A stretch of 8,995 bases of DNA from JANJTY01 sp038257155 (lineage in GTDB: Bacteria; Pseudomonadota; Gammaproteobacteria; Xanthomonadales; Xanthomonadaceae): assembly GCA_038257155.1 (NCBI GenBank), contig JBBSJP010000083.1:1-8995 (forward strand). Direction: 5' to 3'. Positions 1 through 6,780 of the stretch are shown here, one piece after another. The notes below the pieces were generated by a model, which saw only the letters and a list, made by a program, of their open reading frames with translations, had not been told where the DNA came from and did not search any database. The translations under genes were made by a program, and so were the position numbers. Each line of letters begins with the position of its first letter. Positions within the stretch are counted from its first letter, which is position 1.

Positions 1-141
1 ACAAGTCCATCCTGGACTTGTCATCCCACGTCGAGTCCGGCACATGTCCGGACTCGACTTCGCGAAATCAATCGCTTGCGCGATCGATTCGCGGGCCGGC
101 CAACCATGGCCGGCGGAACCTCTGACTTATTCAGAGGTTCC
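1..141. repeat. Cluster of five consecutive, non-identical hairpins
   Basis: About 130 of these 141 bases lie in inverted repeats placed head to tail. H1 (1-21) is acaagtcca / tggacttgt with a 3-nt loop. H2 (30-58) is gtcgagtccgg / ccggactcgac with a 7-nt loop. H3 (61-93) pairs about 13 bp with one bulged A (67) and one A/C mismatch (70/85). H4 (95-114) is gccggcca / tggccggc with a 4-nt loop. H5 (115-141) is ggaacctctga / tcagaggttcc with a 5-nt loop. The stems differ from one another, so this is not a simple tandem repeat; H1 and H2 share an agtcc/ggact core. No T-run follows any stem, so classical intrinsic termination is not obvious. The cluster begins at base 1 and may continue leftward. 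Its function is unknown. Confidence 0.85.
115..141 (-). terminator. Hairpin directly after the beta-helix gene stop codon
   Basis: A perfect 11-bp stem (115-125 with 131-141) and 5-nt loop start at the first base after the TAA stop (144-142) of the minus-strand gene. The position suits an mRNA 3' end or an exonuclease barrier. There is no T-tract after the stem in either direction, so true Rho-independent termination is doubtful. It is also the last member of the five-hairpin cluster. Confidence 0.35.
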
Positions 142-957
142 TTAGCGGCTTGCGTAGCCCTGGATCGGCGCGAATGGGCGCGGCAGTGAATCAAGCCGCT
201 GCACCTGGTCCGCGTCCAGGTCGCCGCGCAGCTTGCCATTGCCAACAAGTGCGACGCCGGCTACACCCAAGCCGCCAAAGCTGTCATTGACTTCGTTGTT
301 GTCGAAGCTCACGTCAAACAGCTCGAGCTCACCGTAGTTCAGGATCCCGGCGACCGCCATCAGGGTGGGAAAGCGGCGACTTACCGTATTGCCACTGATG
401 TTCACGTCCTGCAGCAACATGCTGCCGTGGTTGAGGATGACGGCCACATCACGGCCACCGCCCATGACCTGGTTGAACCCGATCTCGCTTTCCAGTGCCT
501 CGAAGCGACCGTAATTGACGACAACCGCCTGCGCTTCGGCAGCCGTGCTGTCAACCACCGACACGCGTTCCAGGCGCAGCTTGCCGTGGTTGCGCAGGGC
601 ACCATGGCTTCCTTCGGCCAAGGTCAGGTCATGCAAGCTCACGCTGCCACTTGCCTCAACCTCGAACAGGGTCACCGGTCCGGCCGCGTAGCGACGAATC
701 TCGGCACCATTGCCCAGGATCTGGAGCTTGCCGGAAATCGTCGGCAGCGCCTGTCCGGCCTGCGGCTCGCCCAGGGTGTAGATGCCGCCTTCGGCCAGAT
801 GGATGACCATCCGCTCACTCTGGCTGTTGGCGCGCTCGATAGCCTCGATCAGGCCAGGCGTATCACGATTTCCCAGCCGTACTTCGCCGGCGACGGCCTG
901 CTGAAAGCAGCCGAGGGATAACAAGAGGATGGCGCTCAATTTGACTGGGGCTGACAT
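142..957 (-). CDS. Secreted right-handed beta-helix-like protein, function unknown
   Basis: The 271-aa product starts at ATG 957, six bases after an AGAGG Shine-Dalgarno. In-frame sequence extends up to 1074, but only the 957 start puts a clean signal peptide at the N terminus: K6, hydrophobic AILLLSLGCF, then AVA before a probable cut near residue 23. The mature part opens with a pattern seen in CSLREA/polymorphic outer-membrane beta-helix proteins: a TPGLIEAIERAN helix, IHLAEGGIYTL, LPTISGKLQILGNGAEI. Rung-like repeats follow, each with Asn-(His/Tyr)-Gly near residues 123, 148, 176 and 207 and alternating hydrophobics after it, which suggests an asparagine ladder. There is no catalytic motif, membrane anchor or sorting tail that I recognise. 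It lies 121 bp after rodA on the same strand, so it could be co-transcribed, but the gap is longer than any in the rod-shape operon. Secretion is well supported; any role in the cell wall is a guess from position. Confidence 0.8.
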   Translation of the reverse strand: MSAPVKLSAILLLSLGCFQQAVAGEVRLGNRDTPGLIEAIERANSQSERMVIHLAEGGIYTLGEPQAGQALPTISGKLQILGNGAEIRRYAAGPVTLFEVEASGSVSLHDLTLAEGSHGALRNHGKLRLERVSVVDSTAAEAQAVVVNYGRFEALESEIGFNQVMGGGRDVAVILNHGSMLLQDVNISGNTVSRRFPTLMAVAGILNYGELELFDVSFDNNEVNDSFGGLGVAGVALVGNGKLRGDLDADQVQRLDSLPRPFAPIQGYASR

Positions 958-1078
958 GGCGAACCTCTGGTTTGAAAACGACGATGCAAGAGTGTCTGTC
1001 AAGGCTAGAGTGTGCCATCGGTTATTTGACGTTAAGTGTCCACCGAGTGCGAGGTCCGTCACAGTTCTGGACATTGCC
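958..1078 (-). other. Gap between rodA and the beta-helix gene
   Basis: These 121 bases hold no ORF that can be defended and no strong terminator hairpin after rodA. A consensus TTGACA on the minus strand (997-1002) sits too close to the start codon to be useful as a -35, since transcription would begin at about the ribosome-binding site. The only clear signal is the AGAGG Shine-Dalgarno (964-968). Whether the beta-helix gene has its own promoter cannot be decided from sequence. Confidence 0.5.
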
Positions 1079-2203
1079 TCAACTCCAGCCCGACGACTTG
1101 CCCAACAGCTTGCGGTGCGAATGAATCGACATGAGGATGCCGAACCCGGCCAGCAGGGTAACCGCCGAGGTTCCGCCGTAACTCATCAAGGGCATCGGTA
1201 TTCCGACCACCGGCAAGAGCCCGGAAACCATGCCGCCGTTGAGCAGCACATAGACGGCGAAGGTCATCGCCAGAGAGCCACCCAGCAGGCGCGCGTAGCT
1301 CTCCTTGGCCTGCATGGCAATCCACAGTGATCGCCCGATGATCAGCAGGAACACCAGCAACAGGGCCGCTACACCAACCAGTCCAAACTCTTCCGCGTAG
1401 ACCGCAAAGATGAAGTCGGTGGTCTGCTCGGGAAGAAAGTCAAGACGCGCCTGGGTGGAGTTGCCCCAACCCTTGCCAAACAATCCACCCGAGCCAGCCG
1501 CAACCTTTGACTGGATGATGTTCCAGCCTGTGCCAAGTGGGTCGGCATCGGGATCGAGGAAGGTCAGGATGCGCTGCCGCTGGTATTGCGACGCGACCTG
1601 CCAGCCGAGCGGCAAGGCTGCCAGGCCGATGCCCGCCAACAAACCGATGCGGGGCCAGGACAGGCCGGCCAGCCAGATCACCAGCGTGCCGCTGGCGGCC
1701 ACCACCACGGCGGTTCCGAAGTCGGGTTGCAGCATGATCAGCCCCACCGGCAACCCGATCAACAGCAGGCTGAGAAACAGACTGCGCCACTCCGGCGGCA
1801 GCGGCTCGCGATGCAGCAAGGCCGCAACGGCCATCGGCACACTGAGCTTCATCAGTTCGGCCGGCTGCAGGTAGAAGAATCCAAGATTCAGCCAATGCCG
1901 TCCGCTGCGGCCGGTTCCAAAGAACGGTACCAGCACCAGCACGACCAGTGAAAACAGGAAGAACCAGGGAGTCCAGCGCCGCAACTGCTGCGGCGGCACC
2001 CGCGACAGCACCCAGAGCGCCACCAGTCCTGCGGCAAAGCGCAATGCCTGCAGGATCACCAGTCGCTCGTTACCTGCCGCTGCGCTGTGCAGGGTCACCA
2101 GTCCGGCTGCCATCAACAGCAACAGCCCGACCAGCAGGACCGGATCCAGACGTGGGCGCAGTGCCAGCTTCAGCAGCGACTGCAGGCTCAGCGGGGCGTC
2201 CAT
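1079..2203 (-). CDS. rodA: Rod shape-determining protein RodA (SEDS peptidoglycan glycosyltransferase)
   Basis: RodA polymerises lipid II into glycan strands during cell elongation, working in the inner membrane with PBP2. The 374-aa product has the usual length and about ten hydrophobic segments. SEDS signatures are present: QPAELMK (113-119), LQPDFGTA (158-165), FLPEQTTDFIFAVYAEE (256-272) and the C-terminal NGGMVSGLLPVVGIPMPLMSYGG stretch (322-344, given in part). Asp263 in the TTDF motif matches the catalytic aspartate known in E. coli RodA (D262). The ATG at 2203 has a GGGAGG Shine-Dalgarno five bases upstream, lying inside the end of mrdA; the two genes overlap by 16 bp, so translational coupling is likely. 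FtsW is the main alternative, but pairing with PBP2 and mreBCD and the short N terminus favour RodA. Confidence 0.97.
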   Translation of the reverse strand: MDAPLSLQSLLKLALRPRLDPVLLVGLLLLMAAGLVTLHSAAAGNERLVILQALRFAAGLVALWVLSRVPPQQLRRWTPWFFLFSLVVLVLVPFFGTGRSGRHWLNLGFFYLQPAELMKLSVPMAVAALLHREPLPPEWRSLFLSLLLIGLPVGLIMLQPDFGTAVVVAASGTLVIWLAGLSWPRIGLLAGIGLAALPLGWQVASQYQRQRILTFLDPDADPLGTGWNIIQSKVAAGSGGLFGKGWGNSTQARLDFLPEQTTDFIFAVYAEEFGLVGVAALLLVFLLIIGRSLWIAMQAKESYARLLGGSLAMTFAVYVLLNGGMVSGLLPVVGIPMPLMSYGGTSAVTLLAGFGILMSIHSHRKLLGKSSGWS

Positions 2204-4089
2204 GCGACCTCCCGCAGCAGCCAGGCGTCCATAATGCGCCGCGCAATCGGCGCCGCAGCCAGCGATCCACTGCCACCGTGCTCAACCACCACCGCAACCG
2301 CCACGCGCGGCGCTTCGGCGGGCGCGAAGCCGACAAACAGGGCCTGATGCCTGAGATGCTCGGCCATGCTGGCAGGATTCAGACTTTGATCGCCGGTCCT
2401 GCCAACGCGCTGCGCGGTGCCGGTCTTGCCGGCAATTCGGTAGCTGGCATCCGCGGCCGCGCGGCGCGCGGTTCCGGTAGGGCCATGCATCACGGCCACC
2501 ATGCTGTCGATCACCAGCGGCAGATTGGGCGAGTGACTGTCGATGATGCGCACACCGTCAGGCCAGGCGATGGCCTGAATCTCGGCGTCGAAGGTCGGCC
2601 GGGTCGCACGCAACAGATGGGGTGCCGTGGCAACGCCGCCGGAAGCCAGGATAGCGCTGGCATGCGCCAGCTGCAGCGGAGTTGTCACCCAATAGCCCTG
2701 GCCGATACCGGTAATCACGGTTTCACCCGGATACCAGGGCTGATTGAGCTGTTGGCGCTTCCACTCACGCGAGGGCAGCACGCCCGCCGATTCGCCGCTG
2801 AGATCAATGCCGGTCGGCGATCCAAATCCGAAGCGCGCCATGGCCTCGCTCAGCTGCTCGATGCCAAGGTCAAGCGCCAACTGGTAAAAGTAGGTATTGA
2901 CCGACTGCGCGACCGCCTCGTTCATGTCCACCCAACCGTGTCCGCCCTTGCGCCAGTCGCGATACTCCTGGCTGTGACCCTGCAAGCGGAACGCACCGGT
3001 CGACAGCGTCCGGTCTGAGGGGCGGCGAATGCCAGATTCCAGCCCAGCGAGGGCGATGAATGGCTTCAATGTGGAACCGGGGCCATAGCCGCCCTGCACC
3101 GCCCGGTTGAAGAGTGGCCGATAGGGAGCATTCAACAGGCCCTGGTAATCGGTGTGGCTGATGCCCTGCACAAACAGGTTGGGGTCGAAGGACGGCACGT
3201 TGACCATGGCCAGAACTTCGCCATTGCGAGGATCTATGACCACCGCGGAACCTGGCTGGCCGTCAAAAGCTTCCGCGGTGCGCATCTGAAGATCGGCATC
3301 GATACTCAGGTAGAGGTGCTCGCCGGCGACAGCCGGAACGCGTTTCAGCACGCGAAGCACACGACCTTCGGCATTGGTTTCGACTTCCTCATAGCCGACG
3401 CGACCGTGCAGGCGACCCTCGTAAAAACGCTCGATCCCCGACTTGCCGACATGCGTGCTCTCGCGGTACTGGACCGGATCCAGACGCTCCAGGTCCGCCG
3501 AATCGATCCTTCCCACGTAGCCCACGACATGCGCGAAAGCGCTGCCCCCGGGATAGGAGCGGCTCAGATAAGGCACCACATCCACACCGGGAAAACGGTG
3601 CCGTTCAACCGCGAAGCGCGCGACTTCGGACTCGGTCAGGCGCAACTTGAGTGGCACCGGTTGAAAGCGGCGTTTGCCACTTCGCGCCGCGCGGAAGCGC
3701 TCTATTTCGTCTTCACTGACCGGCAATACCTCAGCCAGCGCTGCCAGCGTCGCGTCCAGATCGACGATCTGCTCGGCGGTCAGCTCCAGTCGGTGTGCCG
3801 GTACGTTGTCAGCCAGCAGCACGCCATTGCGGTCGTATATCAGTCCACGCGCCGGCACCACCGGTCGCGGTTTTATGCGGTTTCGCTCCGAACGGGTGTG
3901 GAATTCGTCATAACTGATGACCTGCAGGAACACGAAGCGCGCTCCCAGTACGCTCAAGCCGAGCGCCACCAGCAACAAGGTCAGCAAGGCGCGGTTGCGA
4001 AACTGCAGGGACTCTGCCGCGCTATCGCGCAGCCGTCCCGGGCGCGCGCTCAGCGACCAGCGAGTTTGGCTGCGGCGGGAACGGCGCAC
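2188..4089 (-). CDS. mrdA: Penicillin-binding protein 2 (elongation peptidoglycan transpeptidase)
   Basis: PBP2 is the class B transpeptidase that cross-links new peptidoglycan in the side wall, anchored in the inner membrane with its catalytic domain in the periplasm. The 633-aa product matches the family's length. It has a basic N terminus, one membrane helix (about 33-55), the dimerisation/pedestal region with RSERNRIKPRPVVPARGLIYDRNG (starting near 66; shown as motif, key residues R71 and R81-G82), and a transpeptidase domain with all three active-site motifs: STLK (Ser339 nucleophile, Lys342), SVN (396-398) and KTG (555-557). The start is GTG (4089), preceded by GGAAGG about eight bases upstream and three bases after the mreD stop. 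It overlaps rodA by 16 bp. The motifs and neighbours separate it from FtsI, which sits in the division cluster. Confidence 0.97.
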   Translation of the reverse strand: MRRSRRSQTRWSLSARPGRLRDSAAESLQFRNRALLTLLLVALGLSVLGARFVFLQVISYDEFHTRSERNRIKPRPVVPARGLIYDRNGVLLADNVPAHRLELTAEQIVDLDATLAALAEVLPVSEDEIERFRAARSGKRRFQPVPLKLRLTESEVARFAVERHRFPGVDVVPYLSRSYPGGSAFAHVVGYVGRIDSADLERLDPVQYRESTHVGKSGIERFYEGRLHGRVGYEEVETNAEGRVLRVLKRVPAVAGEHLYLSIDADLQMRTAEAFDGQPGSAVVIDPRNGEVLAMVNVPSFDPNLFVQGISHTDYQGLLNAPYRPLFNRAVQGGYGPGSTLKPFIALAGLESGIRRPSDRTLSTGAFRLQGHSQEYRDWRKGGHGWVDMNEAVAQSVNTYFYQLALDLGIEQLSEAMARFGFGSPTGIDLSGESAGVLPSREWKRQQLNQPWYPGETVITGIGQGYWVTTPLQLAHASAILASGGVATAPHLLRATRPTFDAEIQAIAWPDGVRIIDSHSPNLPLVIDSMVAVMHGPTGTARRAAADASYRIAGKTGTAQRVGRTGDQSLNPASMAEHLRHQALFVGFAPAEAPRVAVAVVVEHGGSGSLAAAPIARRIMDAWLLREVAWTPR

Positions 4090-4092
4090 AGC

Positions 4093-4584
4093 TCAGCCTT
4101 CCCGAGGACGCAGCTTGAGGCGCAGATCATCAAGCAGCAGGAATATCCACGGCCAGAGGAGCATGCCAACCCCCGGCGCAAGCCAGAATTCCCATGGCGG
4201 CAGTCCCTCCCCCGTGAAGCCGCGCACCATCATCACCACGACGCGATCGTTCAAGAGCAGAGCCAGAACCGCCAGCGCCTGCTGCCAAAGCGGAAAGAAG
4301 CGCAGCCGAGCGCGAAAGCGCAACACGATGAAGGCCAGAACGCACAGGCGCAGGGCCTGTTCGCCGAGCAGGGTTCCTGACACCAGGTCAGCTACCAGTC
4401 CCAGGCAAAAGGCCATGCCGAGGCCGGCGCGATGTGGGGTCTCCAGCAGCCAGTACGACAGGACCAGTGCCGGCCAGTAGGGCCGCAACTCGGCAACCGA
4501 GGGTGGCATCGGCATGACCGACAGCAGCAGGGCAAGCAGCAGGCTCACCAGCATGAGGCCACTGCGATCGCGTTGCTTGCTCAC
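4093..4584 (-). CDS. mreD: Rod shape-determining protein MreD
   Basis: MreD is a small integral inner-membrane protein of the elongasome that works with MreC and helps position the MreB-RodA-PBP2 machine. The 163-aa product has the usual length and about six hydrophobic segments (roughly 9-25, 36-47, 53-72, 77-88, 100-121, 132-151). The second carries the family's typical RPYWPALVLSYW pattern (34-45). The loop LVADLVSGTLLGEQAL (63-78) also looks typical of MreD. The GTG start shares four bases with the mreC stop (GTGA on the coding strand), so translation probably reinitiates from mreC. The next gene, mrdA, begins three bases after its stop. MreD diverges quickly in sequence, so the call leans on topology and operon position as well as the motif. 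Confidence 0.94.
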   Translation of the reverse strand: MSKQRDRSGLMLVSLLLALLLSVMPMPPSVAELRPYWPALVLSYWLLETPHRAGLGMAFCLGLVADLVSGTLLGEQALRLCVLAFIVLRFRARLRFFPLWQQALAVLALLLNDRVVVMMVRGFTGEGLPPWEFWLAPGVGMLLWPWIFLLLDDLRLKLRPREG

Positions 4585-5480
4585 TCGTCCACCTCCGCCG
4601 CAGCTGGCTGCGGGCCTTCGGGACCAGAAGGACCGGCGTCGGCTTCGCTCCAGACCAGCAGCACCTCGCCGCTGCGCTCCAGTGCCGCCACAGGCCGGGC
4701 CTGGGCGATCACGAAGACGCGCGTTTCATCGGTCTGCACGTCGCTGACCTGGGCAACCGGAAAGCCCGCCGGGAACCGGCCACCGATGCCGGATGTCACC
4801 AGTCGGTCACCCGTGCGGATGTCTGCGCTGAGCGGAATATTGGGCAGTTCCAGGCGATCGGTCTGGCCGGTACCGTACGCGATCGTGCGCAAGCCGGTGC
4901 GCAAGACCTGCACTGGAACCGCGTGACCGGGATCGGAAATCAACACGGCGGTCGCTTTCATCGCCGTCGTGGAGACGACCTGTCCAACCAGACCTTCGCT
5001 GTCGATCAGGGCAAGCCCCGCACGCACGCCGGCGCGCTCACCGATATCGAGCAGGATTCGATGCCGGAACGGATCCAGATCGACATCCATCACGCTGGCC
5101 AGCTGCACCTTCAGCCGGTAGCCGCGGGTGCCATCGAGCAGTTCGCGGAGCCGGCGATTCTCATCCTGGAGGGACGAAAGGCTGGTCAGGCGCGCCTCGC
5201 TCACCAGCAAGGCCTGGCGCAGCGATTCGTTCTCGCTCGTCAACTGGCGGCGTTCGGTGAACGTGTCGCGCAGATAGCCCGCCAGCCGTGCCGGCGAGGA
5301 GGCCACCAGGTAGACCGGTTCGACGAGCATTCCCGCCGCGCGCCGTATCTGGTCCAGATACTCGCCGCGGTGGTCCGCCACCATCAGGATCAGCGAAAGA
5401 CCCAGATAAAACAGCAGGCGCAGCGTACCGCCGCCGCCTTCGGCAAAAAGGGTGGTGCTGGAACCGTCAGAAAGGCCCAC
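4581..5480 (-). CDS. mreC: Rod shape-determining protein MreC
   Basis: MreC is a bitopic inner-membrane protein whose periplasmic part forms assemblies that bind and activate PBP2. The 299-aa product has a short cytoplasmic N terminus, one membrane helix (about 20-36), a heptad-like coiled coil (about 72-117, with ENESLRQALL and LQDENRRLRELL), and a beta-rich domain (about 125-275). That domain contains the typical DPGHAVPVQVLRTGLRTIAYG region (183-203; conserved VP, R194 and G203) and LVTSGIGGRFPAGFPV (227-242). A Pro/Gly/Ala-rich acidic tail (279-299) follows the fold and is probably disordered. The start is GTG, with only a weak GGGG upstream, 26 bp after mreB. A longer product would have to begin inside mreB, and the chosen start gives the expected length before the membrane helix. 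Confidence 0.95.
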   Translation of the reverse strand: MGLSDGSSTTLFAEGGGGTLRLLFYLGLSLILMVADHRGEYLDQIRRAAGMLVEPVYLVASSPARLAGYLRDTFTERRQLTSENESLRQALLVSEARLTSLSSLQDENRRLRELLDGTRGYRLKVQLASVMDVDLDPFRHRILLDIGERAGVRAGLALIDSEGLVGQVVSTTAMKATAVLISDPGHAVPVQVLRTGLRTIAYGTGQTDRLELPNIPLSADIRTGDRLVTSGIGGRFPAGFPVAQVSDVQTDETRVFVIAQARPVAALERSGEVLLVWSEADAGPSGPEGPQPAAAEVDE

Positions 5481-5506
5481 TTTCGAGCCCCGTTCGAGGC
5501 GCGCCC

Positions 5507-6553
5507 TTATTCAGGCGCGAAAAAGTCGTTGCCGTGCATGTCGACCAGCTCCAGTGCCCGGCCACCGCCACGCGCCACGCAGGTGAGCGGATCATCCGCC
5601 ACCAGCACATGCAGGCCGGTTTCCTCGGAGATCAGCTTGTCCAGGTCGCGCAGCAAGGCGCCGCCGCCAGTCAGCACAATGCCGCGCTCGGCGACGTCGG
5701 CGCAGAGCTCCGGTGGAGTCTGCTCGAGTGCCTGCTTGATGGCAGTAACAATGCCGGCAAGTGGCTCGTGCAAGGCTTCCAGCACTTCATTCGAATTGAT
5801 GGTGATCATGCGCGGTACGCCCTCGGCCAGATTGCGGCCGCTGACTTCGATCTCGCGCACCTCGGCCTGCGGATAGGCGCAGCCGATCTCGATCTTGATG
5901 CGCTCGGCGGTGGTTTCACCGATCAGGGTGCCGTGGTTGCGGCGCACGTAATTGATGATGGACTCGTCGAAACGGTCGCCACCGATGCGCACCGACTGGG
6001 CGTAGACGATGCCGTTCAGGGAAATCACCGCGACTTCCGAGGTGCCGCCGCCGATGTCGATGACCATCGAGCCGCGCGCCTCGGCCACGGGAATACCGGC
6101 GCCGATCGCCGCCGCCATCGGTTCCTCGATCAGGAACACCTCGCGCGCGCCGGCCTCTTCGGCCGATTCCTTGATCGCGCGGCGCTCGACCTGGGTCGAA
6201 CCGCAGGGCACGCAGATCAGTACGCGTGGGCTGGGACGCAGGAAGCGCGCCTTGTGCACCTTGCGGATGAAGTGCTTGAGCATCTCTTCGGTGGTGGTGA
6301 AGTCGGCGATCACGCCATCCTTCAGCGGCCGGATGGTGACGATATTGCCCGGTGTACGGCCCAGCATGCGCTTGGCATCCACACCCACGGCGGCAACCGA
6401 TCTGGCCCCGCCCGCGCCGCGATCCTGACGGATCGCAACGACCGAAGGCTCATTCAGCACGATGCCCTGGCCACGGACATAGATGAGGGTGTTTGCAGTG
6501 CCGAGATCGATCGACAGGTCGGTGGAAAAGAGTCCACGCAGGCTTTTGAACAT
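5507..6553 (-). CDS. mreB: Rod shape-determining protein MreB (bacterial actin)
   Basis: MreB polymerises with ATP into filaments on the inner face of the membrane and directs the elongation machinery. The 348-aa product is the normal length. It shows the actin-fold nucleotide motifs: phosphate-1 DLGTANT (16-22), phosphate-2 DIGGGTS (166-172) and the adenosine motif TGGGALL (295-301), plus LIEEPMAAAIGAG (141-153) with the conserved glutamates. The N terminus MFKSLRGLFS can form the amphipathic membrane-binding helix known in Gram-negative MreB. ATG 6553 is the natural start because it gives exactly this helix. No good Shine-Dalgarno precedes it: the last bases before ATG are CCCCCAATC. For a highly expressed protein this is odd. 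It is the first gene of the operon, with a likely promoter at 6597-6626. Confidence 0.98.
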   Translation of the reverse strand: MFKSLRGLFSTDLSIDLGTANTLIYVRGQGIVLNEPSVVAIRQDRGAGGARSVAAVGVDAKRMLGRTPGNIVTIRPLKDGVIADFTTTEEMLKHFIRKVHKARFLRPSPRVLICVPCGSTQVERRAIKESAEEAGAREVFLIEEPMAAAIGAGIPVAEARGSMVIDIGGGTSEVAVISLNGIVYAQSVRIGGDRFDESIINYVRRNHGTLIGETTAERIKIEIGCAYPQAEVREIEVSGRNLAEGVPRMITINSNEVLEALHEPLAGIVTAIKQALEQTPPELCADVAERGIVLTGGGALLRDLDKLISEETGLHVLVADDPLTCVARGGGRALELVDMHGNDFFAPE

Positions 6554-6596
6554 GATTGGGGGCGTCGGCGTCTATGTGGGGCCGGAAAAGCCTGTA

Positions 6597-6626
6597 AGCC
6601 TAACAAGCTCGATGGATTCACGGCAA
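6597..6626 (-). promoter_or_regulatory. Candidate sigma70-type promoter for the mreBCD-mrdA-rodA operon
   Basis: On the minus strand, TTGCCG (6626-6621) and TAGGCT (6602-6597) lie 18 bp apart in the non-coding region ahead of mreB. Transcription from here would give a leader of about 35 bases. The -10 matches the consensus at only three of six positions, so this is a placement suggestion, supported mainly by location. Confidence 0.3.
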
Positions 6627-6727
6627 GGAAACACTGGCTGTGGCGTGGCAACCCGCGTTTGATGAGGGACTGCCGTTCAGGCTGGCGGACCTTGACTCGG
6701 AACACAGAGCCAATACCAGCCTTGCCC

Positions 6728-6763
6728 GAACCGGGCGCAGCACGTACCGTGGCGCCCGGATTC
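6728..6763 (+). promoter_or_regulatory. Strong GC hairpin in the leader of the PfkB-family kinase gene
   Basis: ccgggcgc (6731-6738) pairs perfectly with gcgcccgg (6752-6759). Inside it cacg (6741-6744) pairs with cgtg (6748-6751) around a 3-nt loop, and outside it gaa (6728-6730) pairs with ttc (6761-6763) across one bulged A. The structure ends 17 bases before the kinase ATG. It has no T-tract on the + strand. It may control translation or stability of the kinase mRNA; this is inference. Confidence 0.5.
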
Positions 6764-6780
6764 CCAACTTGGCCGCACCG

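Larger units (their letters stand above)
6554..6780. other. Divergent intergenic region between mreB and the PfkB-family kinase
   Basis: These 227 bases separate two genes read in opposite directions and must carry the 5' signals of both. In-frame codons continue upstream of the kinase start to a GTG at 6640, but that extension has no resemblance to a PfkB N terminus. The stretch holds the mreB promoter candidate, a weak rightward promoter candidate (TTGACT 6692-6697, TACCAG 6714-6719, 16-bp gap) and the hairpin at 6728-6763. No RNA gene is recognised. Confidence 0.6.

Noticed and set aside
1..141. The hairpin cluster as a CRISPR array or integron attC array
   Set aside because: There are no identical direct repeats with regular spacers, and no integron-type core sites or cassette genes between the hairpins.
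997..1002. Consensus TTGACA on the minus strand upstream of the beta-helix gene
   Set aside because: A -10 at the right distance would be GTTTTC (979-974), a poor match, and transcription would start within the ribosome-binding site.
958..1074. A 39-residue N-terminal extension of the beta-helix protein
   Set aside because: It would bury the signal peptide inside the protein; ATG 957 has a good Shine-Dalgarno and gives a normal secretion signal.
3154..4380. A 408-codon plus-strand open frame opposite mrdA and mreD
   Set aside because: It is antisense to genes with intact catalytic motifs and its Gln/Arg/His-rich sequence resembles no protein family.
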